Shown: positions 20,974 through 34,779, counted from the stretch's first letter. The stretch is 64,000 nt of DNA from Ampelomyces quisqualis (GCA_018398575.1 JAGTXZ010000021.1:2356001-2420000), one strand, 5' to 3'. Numbers and translations are program-made. Notes: generated from the letters alone by a model not told the origin.

Positions 20974-23900
20974 GTATGGTACGTCAAGGAGGAAGAAACT
21001 GTCGGAATGCTGGACTCGGCGTTACCTATTCGCGTTAAAAGTGCGAAGAACATGGAGAAGCCACTCTTAACCCAGAGCACTCTTTTGCGAGCTTGCATCG
21101 GGTGAGGGACTTATGAAAGGCGGCAAGATGTCAGCAATTCACTATTTGAATCAAACAAGGAGTTTCTGGCAGTAGGATTGCCGAAGATGAAGTGACAGAG
21201 AATCCTGAAATTGAGACATAAGATATCTTTGACTCTACACTGAATCTTCAGATTAGACTACGACCGATCAAATGATGCTGCGCTGTCCCTCTCTCCAAAC
21301 CCCCAAGAAATTGTGGTGGACATCGCTCGCAAGAACATCCCCTACCAAGCTCATAGTCTCCCAAACTGAAAACCGCTACTTTAAAATCGTACTGACAATC
21401 AACGCACTCCCTCCCCTTCACGACCGCCATGAGCACAAAGGACCACCCACCCACCACCTCAACCGCCGCACCCGACCCACTCACCGTCCCGTCCCAATCA
21501 TGCCCTCTCTAAGCAACCCAACTTCCAGCCGTTCCACCTCCTCAAAGCACACCGACACCACGAAACCAACGCGCTCAAGAACAACACTATCCACAGTGAA
21601 AAGAAAGCCAAGCCCCCCTTGAAGTTGAGCCCGCACCGCTCCCCACAAAACAATCAGCAACCAACCAACCCAAACTCCCCACCATTAGCGGACCACAGTT
21701 TAGAATCTACCATCGTACATCCGTACAACCAAACCAAGCCCCCCCGCCAAAGAAAAAAAAAAGAACCCGTGACGTGATAAGGCTGAGCGGCCGCGGAGCG
21801 TTCGGCCCCCACCCCACCCACTTTTTATGTCTGTTTTTGGCCCCCAAGGGCGAAGGCGTGCAGGGAACGTATGCATGCATGCCGAGAAAAGCCGGGGCTG
21901 CGCGTTGTGCCTTGTTGCGGTGATTTGCGTTACGTGTGCAGCCTAGACGAGGAAGGAAAGGAAAGGAAAGTAGGAAGGGTATTTTGATCGAGACTGGGTT
22001 GGAGCCGTGTGTGTGGATGGTTTTTAGGGCACAGAGAAAGAAGAATGGCAAAGAAGACGGCGGGGGGTTGCTGTTGTTTTTTTTTGCTGGCTTGGGGAGC
22101 TTTGGAAGTACATGGTTGGAACTTGGGAGGATACACCTGGTAGGAAGAAGGAACGAACGATCTAGATTTTCTGTGGAGACGGACTTCGCACGCCCGTAGG
22201 TTGGACTTGTCACGTCTGTGTACATCGTGGGGGTCTCCCCTGCGAAATCGGTAGATGGGGAAGAAAAACAATACCGAGCTAAACAGATGCATTGCATGGG
22301 TCTTTTCGTTGCCCGTGGGATGTTTTGCGCATGGTCTTGTTACACGTTTCATGGGAATATCGTAAGTTTACCTTGCGGCTTCCCCTGGCCGCTGGCGGTG
22401 TGTCTGGGCCGTGGCCCGTGGACCCAAGCATGGGATTGCTGAGCACGTACTTACCAAGGAGGAAATCGTCCGTGGGTAAGTGTTGGCTGTTGTGTTTAGC
22501 TGGAACGGGCAAATGGCGGCGCAGGGGAGAACTACATGCACACGAGATGAAACACGACGTTGCTTGCCGCGAAGGATTGCAGAAGAAAACGTGGTTGAAA
22601 GAAATCTGAATGCGTATGTGTGACCGGGCAGTGGGTGAGTGGCTGGGACTCTCGCCCGCACAGTGTATTGGTATGGGCAAGTGCCCCGACTTTGGGAAAG
22701 TTCTTGACGCAATAATGCCCATCATCTCCCTTTCTCAGACACTCCAACACCCATAGCTGGTGACTATGCACTGTGCACGAGAAAGAGTCCAACACAACGC
22801 CCTGTTCCCTGCACTACGCCTGCCTCGTACATGCCACCCAATCGCGACTCATCCTCTCGTCGGAGCCGAGCGAGAAATCACACAAACAAAGGGACGTGTC
22901 GTAGGCCCTTGTCCCACGGGAACCGACGCGCATCGCCCAGTCAATGTCTCCGCACCTACTCCAACAAGTCTATTTGGAGTTTAGTCACTCGAGTTTCGGC
23001 CCCCATTGCACAAGAAACAATCCAGTTTGACGATGCGAGTTCGCTCTCTCGTTCAACCGTAATTTGAAGAAAGGAAAAGAGTATGCAAGACGATAGTCTC
23101 TAGACAAGATACAAGCCCGTACCGGTGAAAAATAACAACATGTTGCACGCACAATTGTGCGAGCTATGGCTGAAGCCCGAGTGGTGAACATAGTCGAGGT
23201 CTACTAGCAAGGTGTTACGCAAACCCGCCCTTTTCGCTGGCACTCGGACTTGACTGTCAGGCCGAACCGGGTTGCTCGGTTTCTTTGTGCGGAACAGGCT
23301 CAAGTCACAAGGGGAGTTCAACAAAGTTCCAGGACCCGGGTATGCGAAGCAGGCTGTGGCAGCTTGCGTGGCTCGGTTGGAGCTACGGTAAGATTGCGAC
23401 GGATTCCGGTGAGCCGTTTTAGCAATGCACACAACGCGTACTTTATTGATAGCGTACGAGATACTCTGTCGCTGCTGTTGTTGCGACTGTTGATGTCGCG
23501 AGGATGTTGAAGTTGAAGTTGAATTTCCAAGCTGTGCTGACAAGATCTTCTGGCTCCCGCGTGGAGGGCATGTCAGCCCTACAAGGAGCAGAAGCCTGTT
23601 GGTATCCAGTAAGCTCCCGCCGATGACATTGTCCATACCAGACGCTTGGCGGAAGTTGAGTGCTGACAGAATGGCGAATCTGGGGAAACCATCATCGACA
23701 GTGACATCACAATCGACATATCGTTGATTTCTTGTCAAAACGCCAACTGATCCGAGATTGGTCGATGCCACGGAGCTCTCGCCTCCTGCGCTTGCTGCTA
23801 TCGTATGGCAGACTTCTGAACACCTCTATCGAACAAGGTCTGCGCGCAAGATCCCATGTAGTTAGTGTGGTCGTACAACACGGGACCATTGCACTCCATG

Positions 23901-26900
23901 TTCCGTGCAGTAGGGCAAGGCTAAATGGGCAGTTCTAGGAAGACGTAAGTTACCTGTCAACACTGTCATTTAGACATCGGTGCCGCCAATCCAAACTTAC
24001 TGAACCAAGGTTCTCGAAGAAGACGACTGTGACTCTTGATGGGGAAAGGCTCAATTTGCATGTCCGCGCCAGATAGCGCCTTTTTGGGATGCTCTTTGAC
24101 CAGTAACACAGAGAGTCGTTCCCGGCACTAGAACAATCGCTGTTGGGGGCCGGCCCTGATCCTTTAGACAGCTTCGGTTATTCGGTGTTTCCTGACAAAG
24201 CAGCCAGCGCAATGCTTACCCAATGCGGATAGACAGCTCGGTGACCCGGCTTGCCATCACGTCGTCGCAAGCACGTTTCGCGGGTCGATATGTGCTGCGG
24301 GGGCAAGATGCGTACGGAAGCGGCTCTCGCGCTCAGCCGTCTGTGACATTATTATCAAAACGTGGCTCCGAAAGCGAGCAGCACAGATCGACATTGTTCG
24401 CATGGCTCATCGCCGACGTCGATGGGAGGCCTCAAGTGTGGCCCCAAGAATAGCCTTGTGAGCCGGCGAACCAGCAAGAGCACTGCGGTTGATCCCGCGG
24501 AAAGTTTGAGCCACAGTCGTTTTGCCGTGTTGGGCAAATCCTTGGTATAGCCCTGCACATGTGCGACAAAAAAATCCGTGCACGTGACTTGGCTGCCCTA
24601 CTGAAGTAGCTTTCGTAAACTAGACTGCTTGCAGCATGCCATGTGCGCCAGGACTGGCTAGAGCTTGGTGGAAAAACTAGGCAACATGTCTTGGAGAAAA
24701 AAAGTGCGGGAGTGCCACCCGATCAGGCCGGCAACGATCGTGAGCCGTGGTTCGATGCCTTGTGGGTAGCACGGAGTGTATCAATGTCGATGCGGCGGTG
24801 CTATTGAGCCGTTTTTCGAATCCGGAATGGATCGGTGGACAATGAACGTTATCGCTCGCACAATGAGACTCAACTAGTGCAATCGTGATGCTACTACTCG
24901 CGTAATACAAGGGGGTAGCATGAACAGATGAGAAGTGGGACAGCGAATTTTCTACCCGAATCGACCAAGTTCAACGCAAACTTCGACCGTGCACAAAGGC
25001 CCAGGTATGTATCACTCGTACATGCTACCCTCTTGTAGAACCTCATGCGCCGGCTAGGTGCACGGCTCGCCGGGCACTTGCATATGCATGGCTGGTCCCA
25101 TCGCCATGCGCAGACGAGAGGTTACGGCGCAGAGGTGCATTTTGCAGCCTTGGTGCGCTCTCTCCAACGACCAAGACAGGTACATTATTTAGCGGCCTGT
25201 CGAAGGACGTCAGGCATTGCGGTTGAACAATCAATACTGTGCGGTGCGGGGGACGCAGGGCGTAAAGAATCCGTCCGGCGCGGTACTGGATCCGATTGTT
25301 CAACAATCAACACCAGTCCCTTCACCCCACCTATGCTTTGTTATCCTTGCGTGCACGAGCATCCAAGACTCGGAGCGCGAAAACCTGGACTTGAGGACGC
25401 GTTATCAAGCTCACCCTGCCGTGCGTACGAGTTCGAAACAACATGTCTCTCATCCGCCAAAATTCGGCCGCCGACCAGCATGAGTTTCAGATGAGTTGCG
25501 CCACGTTTTCTTGGCACAATGCACGGCTCTGATCGTGATGGTGGCGCTCTGCAGTGGCGTCGAGTGGAGTAGGGCAAAATGAACAGATGGTGTAAATGTG
25601 CGACTGCACGTGCAGAACGTGTTGTTCCGTGCAGAAGCAGGGGAGTCGAGTCCGCGCGGTGGGGTTGGCGTGAAGGGAAGGGCGCTACACTCTCTGTTGA
25701 TTCGATATAACGTTCTTGTTGAGAAAGCTGTCTCCGATAATGAGTCGAACGGTTGTACGATGCTTTGTCAACACTGAACGTTGCAGCCTTGTCGAAGCGA
25801 GCTTTCCTTTTTTCAGCGCTATCATCTTTTCGTATCTTCGCAATGAGAAGAGAGTCTGGTAGACTACGCACAAGCATGCGACGTGCTGATGAATGGCCTC
25901 AAGATGCAAATGCAGATGCAGGAGGAAGGTGGATACTTCTGTGGGACACATCTAACAGCCAAAAGGGCAATGCTCTTTTGATTTTAGCATCAACAGGGTG
26001 GAAGTTTAGAGCAAAATTACACCAAGTTTGAACAGCTTATGATAACCCTCGCGAAGCACACAGATCAACACCGTTGCTGTCAAGTCCACGCGAGACCACC
26101 GTGCTCGACGCCCGTTCGTGCCAAAGTACCTATTCTGGTATTCTGGGGGCCGTATCAAGTGTTAGGTAGGCAGTGTTTCCGTAAAACGTTCTCAAAACGG
26201 TCTGTATAATGCTCGCGACGTGCCCCAACCCTTCCCTGTGGCCGTGAATGTAGCTTGTTTGCCTTGGCGAGTCAAGGTCTACGTGCTACTAAACGTCTCT
26301 AGTGACTGATCTCGACGTCTCAAGCGCTATTAGTGAGCCATAGCCATCCATCTGTAACAGCTGGATGGGTGATTGCTCGGTCGTTTTTTTTTGTCGTGCT
26401 GAAACGGCATATTGCGGCTGATTTCACATGCCCATGTGTGGCAGTCTGCCTTATGGGCTGCATGATGACCAGAGGATGGGGGCATTGTGATTCGCACAAG
26501 TCGTATTATTAACCCCTCGGGATCTCGAACAGAGACATATGCCACGAGGCCTGATACCCCTGTGTCCTACCGTCCACGGCAATGACAGTTATCTGTGCTG
26601 ATCGGTGAGCTTTGAGCTGGTTCATTACCACGGCGCTTGCCTGGATATGCTGCTGTAGCAGTGCTCGAAGCGATATCTTCTGAGGACACAGCTCCAGCAC
26701 AGTGGTTATCCCCTGCCAAACATGCGCCCACCGGTTACGCCCGGCAAGTCGGTGAGCACTGTGCAACTGTCGCAGGTTATTTGAGTATCGGTGAAAAGTG
26801 TACGGCAGTTATCGCTCGACTTGGGCGAGTGTTACAATCTCAGGCTGGGATGCAGTGACGCTCGGGGCAGCCAAGGATGGGTTCGCGTGTCGCGTGTCGA

Positions 26901-28404
26901 CGAGGCATTCGTGCAGGTCTGGGGCGTCCAGTGTTGATTTGCTGGCCTTGGGTCCGTGAGGCTGTAGGGCTGTGATGGAGGGCTCGTCTTGGCACAGCGG
27001 CCGCTAAAAATAGGCCGCTTCTCACTTTGCATGCACACCTGCTGGCTACCGAAGAGGGAGCAACAGAGAAAATAGATTTGTGGGCGACGGCTATGACTGG
27101 TGATCAACTTCAAGCATGTGATGCATCACGGTGTCCGGTTACGGCGAGGTCAAAGACCTTGTGCGCAGTATCGAAACAAGGCGGTTTGCAAGAAGCGGGA
27201 GGAGAGTGTATACGTGATCGACGTTGGCTTACTTGGGATGCGAACAGGCGTAGCGGTGAGAAGACATGGCGGAGGGGTCGCTTAACGAACCCAAACAGGA
27301 AAGGCATGAGGTTCGCATTCTGCCGACCACTCACAAGAGACAACACCGGCTCGGCAAGCCATGCTAGCCCCGTTTGGGTCTCGCAGGGTCTCTCCGCTCG
27401 ACATGCTCACCGCGCTGGAGAATGTGCTCTCACAGTTGTCCGCGTTTGGACAAGAGAATGCATTGCGATCCTCGTCGGCGTTCGGCCAGCGCCATGTGCA
27501 CATTGCGTTGCGAGCGGGGTCACGGCACTTTGCAGCGACGGTCCGTGGGTGAGCCATGCTTGCTGACTTCTCATGGTCGAAGCCGCAGACAAGCTTTGGG
27601 CTGATAGGGCACTGCTCTCACCGTCTGCAGTAGAGTGCTGATGCGGCGACGGATGGGCGTGGGAGGACTCGGAGGAGTGCGTAGGGCTGTGGAGTGCGTA
27701 TGGTGGAGTGACATGGTGCACGCTAGGCTGCAAGCGGGATATGGTGTCCAAAGCAGCAGCCCGCGAGGTTGCGCAGCCATGGCGACACAGGCAATGGCGG
27801 GCGGGGTAGTGGTAGTGCGAGAGCGCGTGGTGGGTGGAGAGACGTGGGTCGTGCAGGGCGGGCGATGATGAAAGGCGGCCAGCACTTCGCGAGCCGCGAG
27901 CCGCGAGCCGTGGACTGCCTGGCCGTCGGAGACAGTGACAGGCCCGGATGCCCGATACCGTGCGCCATGGATCGCGGCGGCGGTGCAGGCCAAGCGGCGT
28001 AGGGCTGGTGGTTGTGTGCAGGGCGGGCGGCCACCAGACACCGCTCTCCGCTACAGTGCTTTCACTCGGCCCGTATCGATACAGACCCGTCGTATTCGCT
28101 GAGCCCTGACGCGCCCGCCGCTCACTGGCCCGCTGCTTGCCTGCTGCTAGCGCCCATCCTAGACTTATGGGGCCGCCGTCGGTGAAAGCGCAGGGTTCCA
28201 TGCTCCCAGATGGAGAGTGCATGGTGCATGCGAGGGCCTGAAGCTGGAGACCTCGACTGGGCACGCCGTCTGTGCCCGCTCGCGTTGGACGACTGCGCAG
28301 CGCGGCCATCTGGACGGCGAGATAAATACAACTGTGATCCCCGACCAGCTTAAGCCTCCCTCCCACCCCATTGCGCCACCAGCCCACCTCACACGCCTAC
28401 ATAA

Positions 28405-28444
<40 letters not shown>

Positions 28445-28511
28445 CTCTCCCATCCCATCCACCCTCCACTGGTAGAGCTCCAAGCTCCCCCCTCCCTGCA
28501 CCCCCTCCACC
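20974..28511. other. Long stretch without a convincing gene
   Basis: About 7.5 kb upstream of the bZIP gene. Many overlapping ORFs of 60-330 codons occur on both strands, but none shows a recognised domain or consistent splice structure; the longest (27407..28387, minus) is Ser/His/Arg-rich and lies in GC-rich sequence. The base composition is not the extreme AT-richness expected of heavily RIP-mutated repeats. No transposase, reverse transcriptase or tRNA was recognised. The right end (28320..28440) holds a TATA-like ATAAATA and a CTGC microsatellite, presumably promoter and leader of the bZIP gene. Confidence 0.5.
28405..28440 (+). repeat. Microsatellite (CTGC)9
   Basis: Nine perfect CTGC units, 72-107 bp upstream of the bZIP ATG and probably in the transcribed leader. 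Confidence 0.95.
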
Positions 28512-29465
28512 ATGCACAGACACGCTGCCTTCCAGTACGCCACTGCGGCCCCAACCACCACAAGATACTCGGGCACGTCCTCCGCCTTCTCTGCCTCTGC
28601 AAATCCCAACGAGGACTGGACCAAGATCTCCGACCTGGCCGAACGCCGGAGGATCCAGAACCGCATTGCCCAGCGCAACTACCGCAAGAAGCTCAAGAAG
28701 AGGCTCGAAGACTTGGTGCGTTCCTGTGCAACCCCTCCTCGTATCTCTCGGAACCCCATACTAATCCGGCCACAGGAACGCCGCGCTGCCTCGAGCTCAG
28801 CCTCGCCTGAACAGAAGCCCGCACAGCTGCAGCAGCCCCAACGCTCGCCGCGCCGCGAGTTTCCGTCGCCGTCCAGCTCGGAATCCTCCTACACCACCCC
28901 GCCTGCAGATGATCGCATGTTCTCGCACCAGTACACGCGCCAGCTCTCCACAAGCCCACCGCCATTCTCCGTAGCCTCGTCGTACTCGACCTACCCTGCC
29001 CCTGACACGGCCGGATACTCCATGTCGTACGCAACAAACTCGCCCTACCACGCAGTGTCAGTGCCCACCACCCTCACTCCCGAGATGCCGAGCTACCACT
29101 ACCTGCCGCCTCCCCTCTCCTCGCCCTACCCCACTACTCTGCCGAGCCTCGTGCCCAGCATGAAGAGCGAGTACTACACCGAGGAGGACCTCAGCCCCTT
29201 CAACGTCGGCTACGCAGCTATTGGCGGCATGGACATGCCGCCGCCGCACGCCTTCGCAGACTCATCAGCTCATGTAAGGCTCCCCACTCGACAGCCATAC
29301 TTTGCATAGACACCTAGCTCTTGCCACCCGCTGGGCCTCTTTCGACGAGCCATAGCTGACAGCACCCGGTAGACGCCACCACTCGACCACTCCGAACTTG
29401 GCTACCCAACAACACCCAACTCGATGCCACGGACGCCTCCTCTGCAGCCCATCCACGGCATGTGA
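28512..29465 (+). CDS. bZIP-type transcription factor
   Basis: A nuclear regulator of 264 aa with an AP-1-like basic region. Exons are 28512..28715, 28776..29273 and 29373..29465. The basic region at about residues 44-62 contains N-x2-A-Q-R-N-Y-R (NRIAQRNYR) followed by KKLKKRLEDL; the leucine zipper is short or absent, as in a class of fungal bZIP-like proteins. The rest is Ser/Pro/Tyr-rich, probably an activation region. The 60-nt first intron lies at the basic-region/zipper junction, is a multiple of three and has no in-frame stop, so retention would insert 20 residues rather than end the protein. The 99-nt second intron leads to a last exon ending LQPIHGM. The long gene-poor region upstream suggests extensive control sequence. 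Confidence 0.85.
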
Positions 29466-29981
29466 GGGGCCGACTGGCTTGTATCTCCCACTCGGATCCC
29501 TTCTTTTCTGGACTTTGGTCTTTACTGCTTGTGTTCGATATCTTGTGTATAGCATTTCAGCGATGGCTTGTTGGGTCAAGACCCTTCGCTTGTCCACCGG
29601 AAAGGGCCACGGCGTTTATTTGATCCACTGGGGGTGTCATCACAACTGGGCAATAGACCCAGCACGAGCAGGTTGCCGTGCCTGCTCCACACAGAACCTC
29701 AGTGACCTCAGTGCGAGCCTGAGGCATGATAGCAATGATTATTATTATTACCCTCGACTCAACTATCTCTTGCAATGATGGCGATGCGTGCGTGAATGAC
29801 GCTTTGGTTGATGACTTGGCTGGCGAGCGTCGATGTTGAGGAAAAAGCGTCCAGAGACCAGCGGTGAGATCATCGCCTGGTGCGCCTGCCCCGCCAAGCC
29901 CATCGCGACGCGTCGCACTTTCCACTTCGCGCAACAGCGTCAGCAAGCTAGAACCCTACGTGCGACCGCCACCGCCAGTCC
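29466..29981. other. Intergenic, bZIP 3' flank and ORC1 upstream region
   Basis: 516 bp between two plus-strand genes. An ATT-type trinucleotide run lies near 29737..29750. No gene is supported. Confidence 0.5.
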
Positions 29982-32596
29982 ATGGCTCCTGTCAAACGTT
30001 CGCGAGTCGAAAAGGCACGACAATTCCTCACGGGCGGCGCAGTTTTCCGCCAAGATTCCGACGACGAGCTGGGCTACGAAGACCATCCCTGGGAGTGGAT
30101 TTACGACGAGGCGCCCGCCAATGACGCGCCCAAGAAAAATGTCACACCAAGGAAGAGGAAGGCGGCGCCGGCTCCGCTCGCTCAACGCATAGTGGGCGCG
30201 CGCATGGGAAGCTTCCGGTGCAAGGTCGGCGATGCGGTGCTGCTAAAGGCAGAGGGCAACCAGGCGTGGGTGGGCATCATCTGCGGCTTCCATGAAGACG
30301 TTGACGAAGACGAGAAGATGGCCCGATTTCTGTGGTTCTCTTCGGAGAAAGAAATCAGGAACAAGAACAAGAAGCGCACCGACTTCCTGCCTGCAAGCCA
30401 ACCCCGTCCCATGCTTGCAAACAAATGCTGACATGACCAGAACGAGCTATACATCTCCGCAAACTACGACGACAACCCTCTCGCCTCCATCAACGGCACC
30501 GCCAAGATCCTTTCTCTCGGCGATTTCCAGCGTCTCTACCCCACAGGCGTCGGCAAGAAGTCGAAAGACTACGGCAAAGTCTTCGTCTGCAGAAGAGGCT
30601 GCAACACACGCACGACTACATACACACCCGAATTCAAATGGAGCGATGTCTATACGGGGGCGGCCGATATCGACACATTGGTAACTTTGGTTGAGACCCA
30701 AACCAAAGCATCCAGGAGAGGCGCTGGCCGGCCGAAGAAGGCCCAACAAGACACCGAAGACTTCGTAGTGCCCGACTCGGACGACGATGCCACTCCCAAG
30801 ACGCCACGGAAGCGGCGGAAATTAAACGATGCGACAACACCTACATCAACGAGGAAGAGCCCGGCGTCCCGGAAGTTTCTAACCCCTACGCACAAGAGGA
30901 TAGTAATCAAGAAACAGTTAGAGTTTACCCCCCTGGGTACACGCGTTCTCTCTCCTTCGGCTCTCAACTCCCCCTTTCAGATCGCTCGAAACCAATTGCA
31001 TGTATCTTCGGTACCTGCGGCGCTCCCCTGTCGCGAGGAGGAGTTCTCGACCGTCTACAGCCACCTCGAGGCAGCCATCACGGATGGATCAGGATCCTGC
31101 ATCTACATCTCTGGCACACCGGGCACAGGCAAGACGGCCACTGTAAGAGAGGTTGTGGCACAGCTACATGCCTCGGTGCAGGCTGAAGAGCTGGATGACT
31201 TCATCTTTGTCGAGATCAACGGCATGAAGGTAACCGACCCGCACCAGTCTTACTCGCTACTATGGCAAGCTCTTCGCGGCGATAGAGTCAGTCCATCGCA
31301 CGCCCTTGAGCTACTAGAAAAAGAATTCTCCGCTCCCAGCCCCCGTCGAGTGCCTTGCGTCGTTCTGATGGATGAGCTCGACCAGCTGGTCACCAAAAAC
31401 CAATCTGTCATGTACAACTTCTTCAATTGGCCTGGTTTACGGCATAGCAGACTGATTGTGCTCGCCGTTGCCAACACGATGGATCTTCCCGAGCGAACAC
31501 TAAGTAATAAGATCAGCAGTCGCCTAGGTACGTACAAGCAGTTCCATACCACGGCTACACCCCATGATTGTTGTAGCTGCTGTCAGCACCACCTGTTGTC
31601 CTCTTGTAACGACACAGCCGATGGCATGCACGGGCGCCCCTCAACTACTTGCCCATCTTTTCTGCACTGCATTTCTGAGAGCCGGTGCCTCGGGGTTCAG
31701 TAGCATGCGTCTTTGGACAAAGCTAACACGCGATGCTCCTAGGATTGACGCGCATTACCTTTCCAGGCTACACGCACGACCAATTAATGCGGATCATCCA
31801 ATCCCGATTAGAAGGCGTCCCGGGCAATATCGTGCACCCAGAGGCCATACAATTTGCAGCTCGCAAGGTTGCTGCAGTTAGCGGTGATGCTCGGCGCGCG
31901 TTGGACATATGCAGACGTGCTGTGGAGATCGCAGAAACTGAAACAATATTGCAAGACTCAGACGATCATGCGCAGCCAGCTACCCCAAGTAGAAGCGGTA
32001 AAGAAAACAAGAACAAGCCCATCGTAACCTCTCGGCTACTTGACGGTGCCGCGGAAACCGATGCCCGTTCGATGAAACGAACGGCAACAACTGAAAAGAA
32101 GGGCGTAGTAACATTCACGACTATCAAACAGGCGATCAACGAGGCTACGAGCAGCCCCTTGCAACAAGCACTGCGGGCCCTACCGTTGGCATCGAAGGTA
32201 TTCTTGTCTGCGCTCTTGGCCAGAATTCGCCGTACGGGCATCGGAGAAGCTGTGCTTGGCGACGTCGTAGACGAAGCTAAGAGGTTGGGCCTTATGAGCC
32301 AGCTGCAGCCTGTCTACGATTACCTCATCGTACCCGAGAAGGACTCGATGCTAGAAGCAAAAAACGGCACGCAACATGATACTACCAAGGCCGCCTCGAA
32401 AGCCTCCGAACCCAAGGCAGCAAGAACGCTAGGCCTTGCACTCGCAGCAACCGAACTTGCAGAGGCAGGAATTATCGGCGTGGAGGCGCGGCATGGCGAG
32501 CGAGTAGGTCGTGTTCGACTAGGCGTTGGTGAAGACGAGGTGCGTCTCGCACTCGTGGAAGATGAATCGGCCAAAGGCCTTGGCTTTGGCTCCTAG
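29982..32596 (+). CDS. ORC1: Origin recognition complex subunit 1
   Basis: The largest ORC subunit, an AAA+ ATPase that marks replication origins and loads MCM with Cdc6. Exons are 29982..30392, 30441..31527 and 31743..32596, giving 783 aa. The order is an N-terminal BAH domain (about residues 60-215, with FRCKVGDAVLLKAEG, KRTDFLP/NELYIS and VFVCRRGCNTRT), a basic linker (about 220-300), then the AAA+ core: Walker A GTPGTGKT (362-369), Walker B VVLMDELD (444-451), sensor 1 in VLAVANTMDLPER, the arginine-finger region SSRLG/LTRITF and sensor 2 GDARRAL, followed by a winged-helix C-terminus. Intron 1 (48 nt) is best read as a GC-AG intron with donor GCAAGC; intron 2 is 215 nt. Confidence 0.93.
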
Positions 32597-34740
32597 AGCT
32601 ATTCTCTACGTATCGTTGCACACACGACGTTGTGCAACATAGACTACTATCTCCAGCAAGCAATGACTTTTCAAGGTCGGCGACCACAAACGTATCCAAT
32701 CAATGCAGCATCTTAGGCGTCCTCTGGCTAATTGCCTAACACGCTGGCCCATGCAAGACTCTCCACCACTCCAGCACTCCGATTATGCAATACACGTGCC
32801 CAAGCATCTGCACCCTATCACCGTACCCCATTGTATCCCCACCCAATCAGACCCGGTTCTCCAATACCGTTGACCGGAAAACAACCAGGGTAAGCGAGGC
32901 GTCCACGGGGCAGGTCCGTATTACCCGTGCCGCCCGCTACCTACGTACGTGCCTTGACGTCGGCAGCCCTTCTAGAATCTAGCTCGATGGCGCGCCTTTG
33001 CAAGGAACGCGGGTTTCCAAAAGGCACGTCGGCGGCGGCAGAAAACAGGCCTTGACACGCCTGGGGCCAAGTGGGGTTTACTATTTCTCGAGCATCCGTT
33101 GTAGGCGTAGCATGCATCTATGCACATGTTGTTTGCATGTCGCGTACCTCGAACCCGCGGCACACTATTGGGGGGGGGGGGTTTTCCACGTATCAAGTCA
33201 CGGTGCGGTGGCGCGCTCTGGTACTCCGTACTTCCCTCGGTAACTTGCACCCCGATTCAAGCCCAAGGTCCATCCTACCATTCCGTATCCCGCTTGCGGC
33301 AGGTGTTTGAAACACGCGGTCATCCAGCTGCGATGCGAGCTCCATCGACATGCGCGATTCAATCGCTGCTAGTACAGTCGTTTTGGCACACACTTGTGTT
33401 CGGGGGTTATCTGCCGTGACGCACGGGATGTGGTTGGATAGAGAGAGAGAGAATGTCCAGTCAGGTGTTGCAACATCTTGTTCCGTCTCGCGAAGAACTG
33501 AATCTTACAGTCCTTTACTTGTTCCCGACGGTGCGTGCGCGCTTGCAAATGTCACGTGCGGTGCTCCCTCCATCTACAAAGGATCGGGCCTGACTCGATG
33601 CAAGGCGTAAATGCGCGTGTGTGTGTGTGGTCCCGGGGCCGGTCGGCGTCGGGGCGGCAAGCCGAATGTTGCATAGCGGGCCGGCGAGTGGGACAGACTA
33701 TTATTTTGGAGAGGAAAAAAATTCTAGTAGGTTTTGCTAGTTGAACGTGTGGAAGTCGTAGTAGTCATGGTGATGTGCGGGAAAGGGTCATGGCATGTCA
33801 TGTTAGTCTGTAGGATTCAGCAGGGGGGGCAAGAAAGCGTAGACGAACATGTAGTAGTTAGTCTTTGTATCGCTAGACTTTCCTTTGACAATGTACAAAG
33901 TAGTTTTTGACGTAAGGGTTGTGTGAGTAGGGTTGTTTTGTCGCTTGAGATGTATTTGAATAGGAATTCTTCCAAACGTGCGCGACTTTACGGCTAAGAA
34001 TCGTATTGTGTATATTGTACAAGGTGAGATACGTGGAAGGTGCTGCGACGTATCACGGTGCCTCTTGTGAGATGAGGCCGCTACATATCTTGTTGCCTTC
34101 CACTTTGGAATCTCGAGTTCTAGGAGATACAATCTCTAGCCAAAATATCTCCTCGCATAGTAGCGTAGCTTGTAACCTACCGAGTCGACGTGACAAATCA
34201 TATTACCCTTTACACTGATAACGTCCTTCTTCAACTACTCTTGGGCAAACACAGCCTACTGACGAGACTCATCTATATATTACAAGCGAACCTCACCCCA
34301 GCCTTTTCCTACAATTAGATTGTAGCTTTATACACGGCATCAGATATTACTTTGCCAAACAGCAACATCAACCCCACTAACCCCCTCTCTCAACCTTTTC
34401 CCCCACTCTCGCAGCAGAACACGATCCTGTCCCGCAAACATATCATAACACGACATGACTCCCAATCTCCCTTGGACAACTCACTGCAACGCACAACCAC
34501 TACACCCACTCCCTTCTCTCACATCAGCCTAATCCCCCCCATCCCTATCAACCCTCATTCACAAATCCCATACATAACCTTACCACCACTCCAGCAGCTA
34601 CTCATTCTCCCCAATCCCAAACCCCCTGACAAAAAGATACGTCTATCAAAACCCAACCCCCTCAACTCTTGCACTCTTCCCACTCCCATCTTTTTTCTTG
34701 AATTACATCACATCCAGCGCATGTATAATTCACTACATCG

Positions 34741-34779
34741 CTTCTTCTTCTTCTTCTTCTTCTTCTTCTTCTTCTTCTT

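Noticed and set aside
21707..22352. Overlapping minus-strand ORFs of 140-196 codons
   Set aside because: Homopolymer runs, no domain, no splice consistency.
23100..23771. 223-codon minus-strand ORF
   Set aside because: Opens with GTG rather than ATG, contains Ser/Gln repeats, no domain or splice support.
27407..28387. 326-codon minus-strand ORF
   Set aside because: Starts outside any promoter logic, composition Ser/His/Arg/Pro-rich as expected for chance ORFs in GC-rich DNA, no domain, and it overlaps the presumed bZIP promoter.
33140..33170. Possible tRNA T-arm (GGTTCGA-like on the minus strand)
   Set aside because: The flanking stem does not pair and no D-arm, anticodon arm or acceptor stem can be drawn.
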